Below, piece after piece: positions 1-7,328 of a stretch of DNA of 34,108 bases. This DNA is from Candidatus Kerfeldbacteria bacterium CG_4_10_14_0_8_um_filter_42_10 (GTDB lineage: Bacteria > Patescibacteriota > Patescibacteriia > UM-FILTER-42-10). The notes beneath the pieces were generated by a model. That model saw only the letters and a list, made by a program, of their open reading frames with translations, had not been told where the DNA came from and ran no database searches. The DNA lies in the NCBI GenBank assembly GCA_002784945.1, contig PFMD01000021.1:1-34108 (forward strand). Direction: 5' to 3'. Each line of letters begins with the position of its first letter. Position 1 is the stretch's first letter. The translations under genes were made by a program, and so were the position numbers.

Positions 1-2
1 AC

Positions 3-500
3 ATCGTTCTTTCCACCCTGCATACCAATGATGCTTTTGGAGCCATTCCCAGATTAATCGACATGAAAATCGAACCTTTTTTGATTTCTTCTTCGCTGAA
101 CGTGGTGGTCGCTCAAAGACTAGTAAGAAAAATCTGTCCCTTCTGTCAGCAAAAGGCCGTTGTTCCTAAGGGTTTAGAAGAAGAAGTAATGATCGATCTC
201 CAAAAAATCCCCAAGATTTCCATTCCTCAAGACGTATCAATTGAGCGTCCCCTTAAATTTTATCGAGGAAAAGGATGCGCCCGCTGCGAGAACACTGGTT
301 ACAAAGGAAGAATGGCCATTGCCGAAGTGTTAGATATTAACGATAGTCTGGAAAGAATTATCGTGGAGGGGAGCAACCAAGACAAGATTAAAGAAGAGTT
401 CAAAAAACAGGGAATGCTTTCTATGAAGGAGGACGGAATACTCAAAGCGCTTCAAGGTTCTACCACTATAGAAGAGGTACTAAACGTTACTAGAGAATAA
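3..500 (+). CDS. pilB: Type IV pilus assembly ATPase PilB/GspE, C-terminal part (truncated by window start)
   Basis: Frame open from the window edge: [26 protein letters not shown]..., with zinc-finger CPFC...CARC and [12 protein letters not shown] typical of GspE/PilB C-termini. Confidence 0.9.
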   Translation: MVLSTLHTNDAFGAIPRLIDMKIEPFLISSSLNVVVAQRLVRKICPFCQQKAVVPKGLEEEVMIDLQKIPKISIPQDVSIERPLKFYRGKGCARCENTGYKGRMAIAEVLDINDSLERIIVEGSNQDKIKEEFKKQGMLSMKEDGILKALQGSTTIEEVLNVTRE

Positions 501-534
501 AATTTAACCATTCTTAAAATTAATTAATAAAGCT

Positions 535-927
535 ATGCAAATTACGGGTGTTGAGTCCAAAAAGAAAATTCTATTGGTAGAAGACGATTCCTTTTTGGCG
601 GGGATGTATGTTTCTAAATTGAATTTAGAAGATTTTAAAGTTAGTCTGGCCGACAACGGTGAAGACGGTTTAAAACTGGCCCAAGAACAGTTACCCGACT
701 TGGTTCTTTTGGACATCCTTCTGCCCCAAATGGACGGTTTTGAGGTATTAAAAAGATTAAAAGACGATCCGAAGACAGCTAAAATTCCTGTCATCCTTCT
801 GACTAATTTAGGGCAAAAAAAGGATGTTGACCGAGGGCTAGCGCTAGGGGCAGAAGATTATCTGATTAAGGCTCATTTTATGCCTAATGAAGTAATTGCC
901 AAGATAAAGAAAATTCTTAAATCATAA
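535..927 (+). CDS. Single-domain response regulator (CheY-like receiver)
   Basis: KILLVEDDSFLAGMY...PDLVLLDILLPQMDGFEVL...PVILLTNLG...GAEDYLIKA: receiver-domain motifs. Confidence 0.93.
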   Translation: MQITGVESKKKILLVEDDSFLAGMYVSKLNLEDFKVSLADNGEDGLKLAQEQLPDLVLLDILLPQMDGFEVLKRLKDDPKTAKIPVILLTNLGQKKDVDRGLALGAEDYLIKAHFMPNEVIAKIKKILKS

Positions 928-931
928 AAAT

Positions 932-2029
932 TTGGAACAAGCTGATACCCAATCCTTAAGAACTAATGAGGAAATAGAAATTAATCGGATTTTGACGGCA
1001 GTAGCGGAATATAACGCTTCTGATCTTCATCTTTCGGTTGGCAACGCGCCAACAGTGCGAGTAGACGGCGAATTAGTGGCATTGAGAGAAGAAAAAGTGA
1101 TTACCCCTGATTTCATGAAAAAACTGAGCCTATTTTTTTTAGACGAAAAGCAGCGGGAAATTTTGAACAAAGAAAGAGAAATAGTATTTTCTTACAATTT
1201 TCAGGGTAGAATTCGTTTCAAAGTAGATCTTTTCTATCAAGAAGGATACCTTTCCGCTTCTTTAAGGTTAATCCCTTCCACGATAAAGAATCTAAAGGAA
1301 TTAGGGCTTCCCTTAATCGTGGAAAAGTTCCATCAAATAAAGAAGGGGTTAGTGATTGTTTGCGGTCCTTTTGCTTCAGGCCGTTCTTTTACCATCACCG
1401 CGTTAATTAATGAAGTGAACAATCATAGAAAAGAGCATATCCTAACGGTGGAAAAACCGATCGAATTTGTTTTTAACGACAACCAAAGCATAATTGAACA
1501 AAGGGAAGTCGGACGGGACACGAACTCATTTGAGCAGGCCTTAAAGGCCGCTTTTCGTGGCGATATTGACGTAATTATGATTGGTGAAATGAAATCAAAA
1601 GAAGTGATTAAAAATGCTTTAGATTTGGCCGAAGGGGGGCGTTTAGTGTATTCTGCCATGGAAACTGATTCTTCGATCAAAACCATTGAGAGAATCATTA
1701 ACAGCTTTGAAAGCGAAGAAAAGAATCAAGTAAGGGTTCAACTGGCTGAAGTTCTTGAAGGAATTATTGTACAGCGCTTGGTTCCCCGGGTCGGAGGGGG
1801 AAGAATTTTAGTAACGGAAATACTGGTTCCTAATCCGGCTACCCGTTCTATTATTCGGGAGGGTAATATTTATCAAATCAACAATGTACTGCAGACTTCC
1901 CGAGGCGAAGGAATGGTTTCGCTTGATCGGGCCCTGGCCGAGCTGGTTAAAACCGGAGAAATTATGTTAGAAAACGCGATTCAGTATGCCGTAGACGAAA
2001 ATAACCTGAAAAGAATGGCGCAACGGTAG
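932..2029 (+). CDS. pilT: PilT-like twitching ATPase with degenerate Walker A (GPFASGRS)
   Basis: NEIEINRILTAVAEYNASDLHLSVGNAPTVRVDGELV..., IMIGEMKSKEVIKNALDLAEGG, C-terminal ILVPNPATRSIIREGNIYQI...MVSLDRALAELVKTGEI; TTG start. Confidence 0.85.
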   Translation: MEQADTQSLRTNEEIEINRILTAVAEYNASDLHLSVGNAPTVRVDGELVALREEKVITPDFMKKLSLFFLDEKQREILNKEREIVFSYNFQGRIRFKVDLFYQEGYLSASLRLIPSTIKNLKELGLPLIVEKFHQIKKGLVIVCGPFASGRSFTITALINEVNNHRKEHILTVEKPIEFVFNDNQSIIEQREVGRDTNSFEQALKAAFRGDIDVIMIGEMKSKEVIKNALDLAEGGRLVYSAMETDSSIKTIERIINSFESEEKNQVRVQLAEVLEGIIVQRLVPRVGGGRILVTEILVPNPATRSIIREGNIYQINNVLQTSRGEGMVSLDRALAELVKTGEIMLENAIQYAVDENNLKRMAQR

Positions 2030-2036
2030 CGGACTA

Positions 2037-2216
2037 GCTTGTAGGAAATTAGCTTGTAGCTTATTAGCTGGCTTAATTGTTTCATTATTCTATTGTTTCA
2101 TGGTTTTTATTTCAACAATAATGAAGCAACGAACATCCAAAAAAGCTACCACCTACAAGCTACCAGCTAAGAAGCTAACAAGCTAAAAAGCTACTAACCT
2201 AAAAAGCTAAACAAAA
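2037..2216. repeat. Intergenic hairpin-forming array of degenerate AGCT-containing ~8-bp units
   Basis: Left arm tagcttgtaggaaattagcttgtagcttattagctgg; right arm agctacc agctaaga agctaaca agctaaaa agctacta acctaaaa agctaaac. The arms are reverse complements in character. Confidence 0.7.
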
Positions 2217-2219
2217 TTA

Positions 2220-3428
2220 ATGTCAATTTACGATTACAAAGCGAAAGACTTGAAAGGCAACACCGTAACCGGCGCGGTGGAGGCTTCTTCTGAAATGGTA
2301 GCGGCGGACCTTTTAAAAGAAAAGGATTATATCGTATTGGCTTTATCAGAAAGAAAACGAAAAACTTTATTTCAATCTTCTTTAGGATTTTTGCACCGAG
2401 TTCCCAGAAAAGAAATAGTTGTTTTTGCCAGACAATTGTCCGTTATGATTTCTGCGACCGTTCCGATTGTAAAAGCGCTAAGGATTCTCACTAAACAGGC
2501 CGAAAATGTCACTTTTAAAATAATATTATCCGAGGTAGCGGACGAAGTAGACGGCGGCGCTAAACTTTCCGATGCGTTGGCCCGTTATCCCCAAGTATTC
2601 GATGACTTCTTTACCCACATGATTAAGACTGGGGAAACCACGGGTAAACTGGATGAAACTTTAAATTATCTGGCTGATCAAAAAGAAAAAGATTATGACC
2701 TGACCAGTAAAATAAAGGGAGCGATGATTTATCCTATTTTTATATTGTGCGGGCTATTCGCCGTGGGAGCGGTAATGATGATTTTTGTTATTCCTAAATT
2801 GACAGGAGTTTTAGAAGAGGCCGGAGCGGAATTGCCATTCTCTACCAAAATGCTAATTGGCGTCAGTAATTTTTTACAAAACTTTTGGTGGATGATAATT
2901 ATAATCATAATAGCAATAATTGCTTTGTACCGGGTCATTTATCGAACGGAAAGAGGAAAGGTGCAAATCGATCTGATTAAACTGAAAATTCCCGTTTTTG
3001 GAACGATGTTCAAAAAAATATACCTTACCCGTTTTGCCAGAAGTTTTTCAAACCTAATTGCCAGCGGAGTTCCTATCGCCCATTCTTTAGAGATTGTCGC
3101 CGACGTAGTAGGTAACAGCATTTTCAAGGATCTGACCCGAAAGACCATCAAAGAAGTAGAAGACGGTAATTCCGTTGCCACCGTTTTTGCCAAGAGCAAG
3201 ATAGTGCCGGTTATGGTAACCCAAATGTTAATGGTGGGGGAACAGACTGGCCGAATTGATTTAATTCTAAATAAACTAGCCGATTTTTATGCCAAGGAAG
3301 TAGAAAATCTTGTTGCTAACCTGGTTAGCTTGATAGAGCCTTTAATTATCGCCGTTCTGGGGGCAGGAGTGGCGGTGTTGGTTGTTTCTATTCTATTGCC
3401 CTTGTATAGTTTATCCACGGCTATTTAA
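2220..3428 (+). CDS. pilC: Type IV pilus inner-membrane assembly protein PilC/GspF
   Basis: YDYKAKDLKGNTVTGAVEASS..., ELVVFARQLSVMISA-like segment, MLMVGEQTGRIDLILNKLADFYAKEVENLVANLVSLIEPLII. Confidence 0.93.
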   Translation: MSIYDYKAKDLKGNTVTGAVEASSEMVAADLLKEKDYIVLALSERKRKTLFQSSLGFLHRVPRKEIVVFARQLSVMISATVPIVKALRILTKQAENVTFKIILSEVADEVDGGAKLSDALARYPQVFDDFFTHMIKTGETTGKLDETLNYLADQKEKDYDLTSKIKGAMIYPIFILCGLFAVGAVMMIFVIPKLTGVLEEAGAELPFSTKMLIGVSNFLQNFWWMIIIIIIAIIALYRVIYRTERGKVQIDLIKLKIPVFGTMFKKIYLTRFARSFSNLIASGVPIAHSLEIVADVVGNSIFKDLTRKTIKEVEDGNSVATVFAKSKIVPVMVTQMLMVGEQTGRIDLILNKLADFYAKEVENLVANLVSLIEPLIIAVLGAGVAVLVVSILLPLYSLSTAI

Positions 3429-3442
3429 TAAAATCCCCGTAG

Positions 3443-3462
3443 GGGCAATTCATGAATTGCCC
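3443..3462. repeat. Perfect 20-bp palindrome gggcaattcatgaattgccc
   Basis: Direct inspection; the sequence equals its own reverse complement. Confidence 0.9.
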
Positions 3463-3477
3463 TTGCGGCTATCGTTT

Positions 3478-3578
3478 ATCCCGTTACTTGAAATACCTGG
3501 GCGGTTTCTGCAGCAGAGTCTTGTATCCGTGGGATGAGTTTTGCTACAGGGTAAATGCCTGTGGTCAAGTAACGGGAT
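3478..3578. repeat. ~101-bp element bounded by 14-bp perfect inverted repeats
   Basis: atcccgttacttga (3478-3491) and tcaagtaacgggat (3565-3578). Confidence 0.8.
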
Positions 3579-3708
3579 TTACTACTTGCTTATTTTCTGC
3601 TATAATAATGTTGTTGATAACTTCCTGTCCCGAATCTCGCAGTAGTAGGGCGAGGGATTCCATTACTCAGTTATTCCTCGGGATTTCCGTGTTTTATTTA
3701 GTGTAAGT

Positions 3709-3737
3709 TTGACAGAACGGGTTTTTTTTAGTAATAT
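3709..3737 (+). promoter_or_regulatory. Sigma70-type promoter TTGACA-N17-TAATAT for the pilin gene
   Basis: TTGACA 3709-3714, 17-nt spacer, TAATAT 3732-3737; the pilin ATG with its strong SD lies ~50 nt downstream of the predicted start site. Confidence 0.75.
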
Positions 3738-3792
3738 ACAATTAATAATTGTTTTAAGAATTAAAATCAAAAGAAGGGAAGGAGGTGAGAAA

Positions 3793-4269
3793 ATGAGAAA
3801 CAAAAAAGGCTTCACCTTAATCGAATTATTGGTCGTCATCGCGATTATTGGTTTATTGGCTACAATCGCCGTAGTGGCATTGAATAGCGCCAGAACCAGT
3901 TCTCGAGACGCCAAAAGAGTAGCGGACGTAAGACAAGTGCAGACCGGTTTAGAGATGTATTTTAATTCTCAAACCCAATATCCTTATGGTGCGGGTTGTG
4001 GAACTTATGCTAGTCCGGTTAGACTTTCGGCACTAGCAACAGCCGCCTGTAGTCCCGCTTTAGTACCATTTGTCACCGGAATCGGCAATATCACAGATCC
4101 AGTTAGTTCGAACACTACTCCTTGTGACGCCGACACACAATCAAACAACTGTGACTACGGGTATGCCGCTCCAACAGCTCCCTATTACGTGATATATTTT
4201 TCACTAGAGGGAACATCGGGTAGCTTTGAAGCAGGTCCTCACACCGCTACATCCGCTGGTATTCTATAA
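3793..4269 (+). CDS. Type IV major pilin / pseudopilin
   Basis: ATG preceded by aaggaggtgagaaa SD; MRNKKGFTLIELLVVIAIIGLLATIAVVALNSAR prepilin N-terminus. The longer ORF start at 3709 overlaps the promoter and is rejected. Confidence 0.93.
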   Translation: MRNKKGFTLIELLVVIAIIGLLATIAVVALNSARTSSRDAKRVADVRQVQTGLEMYFNSQTQYPYGAGCGTYASPVRLSALATAACSPALVPFVTGIGNITDPVSSNTTPCDADTQSNNCDYGYAAPTAPYYVIYFSLEGTSGSFEAGPHTATSAGIL

Positions 4270-4285
4270 AATTGAAATTTCCAAA

Positions 4286-4326
4286 AGAGCCTTAAATGTC
4301 TTTAAATAAGACGAGGGCTCTTTTTG
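4286..4326 (+). terminator. Rho-independent terminator after the pilin gene
   Basis: agagcc...ggctct stem followed by ttttt. Confidence 0.75.
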
Positions 4327-4336
4327 GTTTTGAATT

Positions 4337-4402
4337 GGTAGGCGAAATGCCGATTTATCCACCGAAGTCCTTCGGAGGACGAAGGCGGACGTTTCGCCTA
4401 CC
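4337..4402. repeat. REP-like inverted repeat
   Basis: ggtaggcgaaa (4337-4347) / tttcgcctacc (4392-4402) enclosing a second hairpin ccgaagtccttcgg. Confidence 0.75.
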
Positions 4403-4426
4403 GTGAGAGTGAGGTATAATTAAATC

Positions 4427-5731
4427 ATGAACCCACAAAAAATAATATATTTTCTTATTGGTTCGTTAGGATTGATTTTACCCCTTTTTTTGAATACCAC
4501 TTCAGATAATGAATTTACTTTTAATAAGACTTATCTTTTCCAGTTGATAATTTTGATTAGCGCGGCTTTTTTGTTTTTCACTTGGAATCAATTTTCCGAA
4601 ATGATTAAAAAATGCTGGAATAGTTTCAGGCTTACTTTTCTTGTCTTGGTATTTTATTTTGGCGTACTAGTGGTAAGCACGATTTTTTCTATTTCGCCGC
4701 AAATAAGTTTTTGGGGCGGAGGGAGACAACAAGGGCTAATGCAATTTTTGTTTTATTTGATTTTCTTTTTTGTTGTATTATTGATAAAACCCACCAAGAA
4801 AAAGATCATTCAGTTACTTTACTTTATTTGCGGCGTTTCTTTTCTGGTAAGCACTTTTGGGATATTAGAGTATTTTAAAATTCGTCCCTTTCCCTTCCCA
4901 GTTTATGATTCGGGAGTCGCCTCTACTTTGGGCCATCCCAGTTTTTTGGGAGCGTATCTGATAATGGTGTTGCCGATAACCATCGGTTTATTTTGTATTT
5001 CTAGCTTAAGACTAATTAGGTATATCCTAGGAATTACTTTTGTTTTTCAACTAATCGTTCTTTATTTAACTGAAACAAGAGCAGCTTGGCTTGCTTTCGG
5101 GCTTTCTCTATTTTTAGCCCTAATTCTTTTTCTTTTGAAAAGAGAAAAAGTAACCGCCCTTATCGCTTTGTTTATTCTGCTTCTGGGCTCTTTTGTTTTT
5201 CTAATCCAAAGCGGCTATTTAAGTAAAATAGACGTTTTGGAAACAGGTTCAGGCGCTTTAAGAATCACTTGGTGGGAGGATGCGGTAAAAGCGATTCAAA
5301 AAAGGCCGATTATTGGCTATGGTTTAGAAACCCAAGAAGATGTGCTAATGCCCTATTTTAATTCCGGCCAGATACTGGCCGGCCGGGTCGACCGGGCGCA
5401 TAATGAGATTTTAGACGATTTATTAACCACTGGCATTTTAGGCGCCGTCTCATTCTTTATTTTTGTTGGTTTGGTTTTTAAGGATGGAATTGATCATTAT
5501 TTTAAAAGTAAGGATCGGGAAAGGCGGATTATCTCACTGGCCTTGTTAACCGGCCTGGCCGCCTATTTTATTCAGGGAATGTTCAGTTTTTCCGTTACCA
5601 TCCTTTACGTCTATTTTTGGCTGTTGGCGGGGATGGTGGTTGTTTTGGCGAGAGGGGAGAAAGAAGCTGACAAACAAGATTTGCCTGTCTGTCTGCTGTC
5701 GCAGGCAACGGACAGGTCAGCTACGCGATAA
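4427..5731 (+). CDS. O-antigen ligase/polymerase (Wzy_C-like) membrane protein; probably the N-terminal half of a split ligase-TPR gene
   Basis: Multiple TM segments; LTETRAAWLAF, WWEDAVKAIQKRPIIGYGLETQ..., RAHNEILDDLLTTGILGAVSFF typical of O-antigen ligases; C-terminus repeat-derived. Confidence 0.85.
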   Translation: MNPQKIIYFLIGSLGLILPLFLNTTSDNEFTFNKTYLFQLIILISAAFLFFTWNQFSEMIKKCWNSFRLTFLVLVFYFGVLVVSTIFSISPQISFWGGGRQQGLMQFLFYLIFFFVVLLIKPTKKKIIQLLYFICGVSFLVSTFGILEYFKIRPFPFPVYDSGVASTLGHPSFLGAYLIMVLPITIGLFCISSLRLIRYILGITFVFQLIVLYLTETRAAWLAFGLSLFLALILFLLKREKVTALIALFILLLGSFVFLIQSGYLSKIDVLETGSGALRITWWEDAVKAIQKRPIIGYGLETQEDVLMPYFNSGQILAGRVDRAHNEILDDLLTTGILGAVSFFIFVGLVFKDGIDHYFKSKDRERRIISLALLTGLAAYFIQGMFSFSVTILYVYFWLLAGMVVVLARGEKEADKQDLPVCLLSQATDRSATR

Positions 5732-5755
5732 AAATTTTGTTTATCAGATAAACAT

Positions 5756-6406
5756 ATGATCAAACTGCCGAAATTTAACATAGAAGGTCAAGTGCATTTT
5801 GTGACGACAAATGTTAGTAAGAAAACACCTTTATTTTCTGATAATCTATTTTGTGAGATTATAATAAGGAATTTAGAATTTTACCGGAAAAAGTTTATTT
5901 TTGAACTGTATGGTTATGTAATAATGCCGGATCATCTCCATTTGTTGATTTATCCTCGGCCTCGTCAGGAGACTCGGCCCACCCGTCAAGAGGCTCGGTT
6001 TACTCCATCTTTACCAATGGATATTTCGAAACCCCCTGCTGCCCAACGGGGTATGGTGAGGTCCCCTGACCTCACAAAAATAGAAAAGATCATGGAAGAT
6101 TTCAAGAAATATACTGCTAAAGAGATCATCACAGAATTAAAAAATAGCAAAAAGGATGATTTATTAAATGGATTCAAATTAAGCTATCCTAAGAAAAAGA
6201 AACATCAATACCGAATTTGGCAGAATGGTTTTTATGACTTTAATATCTATTCAGCGAAAAAATTTTTAGAAAAATTAAACTATATCCATGAAAATCCATT
6301 ACGTGCTGGTCTGGTCAAAAACTCCGAAGACTGGCCGTATTCTTCTTACCGAAACTACTATTCAGACGATGAGTCTTTAATAAAAATTAATCGGATTGGA
6401 TTATGA
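5756..6406 (+). mobile_element. REP-associated tyrosine transposase (RayT/TnpA_REP, Y1_Tnp family)
   Basis: GQVHFVTTNVSKKTPLF..., HUH motif YVIMPDHLHLLIYP, IEKIMEDFKKYTAKEI, WQNGFYDFNIYSAKKFLEKLNYIHENPLRAGLVKNSEDWPYSSYRNY. Confidence 0.93.
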
Positions 6407-6525
6407 ATCCCGTTAGAAGCCGCGATCGCAATCAGTAAAATAAATTACAATAATACAATGAATACAAATTTTAAATATAAACATAATTATCAGCAGTTTA
6501 GATCGCGATCTGCTTCTAACGGGAT
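6407..6525. repeat. REP hairpin adjoining RayT (14-bp perfect arms plus GATCGCGATC inner arm)
   Basis: atcccgttagaagc (6407-6420) / gcttctaacgggat (6512-6525); begins immediately after the RayT stop codon. Confidence 0.85.
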
Positions 6526-6643
6526 GAATCCAGTTAGAGAAGAAAACCATAAAGGTAGCACTCAAGCTTCTGCTCGGGACTTCCGGTCGGAGCAGGCCTG
6601 CCCTGAGCCGAGCCGAAGGGGGCTTCGACCTGCCCCTAACGGA

Positions 6644-7294
6644 ATGACAAAAACACTCGGCATTTTAGGAGGTTTATCAGCTTTATTTTTGATTTGGTTT
6701 ATTGTCATCCGCCCGGCAATTGCTGGAATATATTTAAAACAGATGGAAACAGTAGATTCACAAAGCCATTTTGCCGAATATAAAATTAAAGATCTCCACC
6801 AAACAATCATTCCTTTGACCAAATTCACGTCAGCGGAAATTCCTTACCGCTACCGTTACGTAGAATTGTTAATGAAATTAGCCTCTGTAGAAAAAGATAG
6901 CGAGAAAAAAAAAGCGTTGTATCAAGAAGCGGATCAGGAATTGGAAATTATCTATCAGAAGAACCCCGGGGACTTTGATTACTATCCGACTTTGATTAAT
7001 TTAATGATCCAGTGGAAAAAAGCTGATCCCAGCAAGAACGAAGAGGTCAAACAAATCTTTCAACAAGCCGTCTCGGCCAACTCCAACAATGGATTCCTCT
7101 ATTATCTTTGGGGTGAAGAATTAAAGGAGGTTGGCGAATATCAGCTGGCCAAAGAAAAATTGACTAAGGCATTAGCGCTTTTTGCTGGTTCCAACTTTCC
7201 CGGAATTACTCCGGAAATTGAAAAAAATCTCGAGCTGATTAAAGCCGAGATTCATCAAGAATTAGTTGAGTTAGAAAAGTTAATTAAGAACTAA
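6644..7294 (+). CDS. TPR-like protein, probably the C-terminal half of a split O-antigen ligase-TPR gene
   Basis: MTKTLGILGGLSALFLIWFIVIRPAIAGIYLKQME... then helical repeats; in-frame ATG at 6644. The track ORF start at 6458 adds repeat-derived peptide (EQACPEPSRRG). Confidence 0.65.
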   Translation: MTKTLGILGGLSALFLIWFIVIRPAIAGIYLKQMETVDSQSHFAEYKIKDLHQTIIPLTKFTSAEIPYRYRYVELLMKLASVEKDSEKKKALYQEADQELEIIYQKNPGDFDYYPTLINLMIQWKKADPSKNEEVKQIFQQAVSANSNNGFLYYLWGEELKEVGEYQLAKEKLTKALALFAGSNFPGITPEIEKNLELIKAEIHQELVELEKLIKN

Positions 7295-7328
7295 TTTCTA
7301 AATAGCGAGGAAAAAACCAATAATTAAA

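Noticed and set aside
3452-3706. 84-aa ORF between pilC and the pilin
   Set aside because: Composed of palindromic/inverted-repeat DNA; no family resemblance.
3709-3792. N-terminal extension of the pilin ORF (track start 3709)
   Set aside because: Overlaps a consensus promoter; the ATG at 3793 has a strong SD and a canonical prepilin N-terminus.
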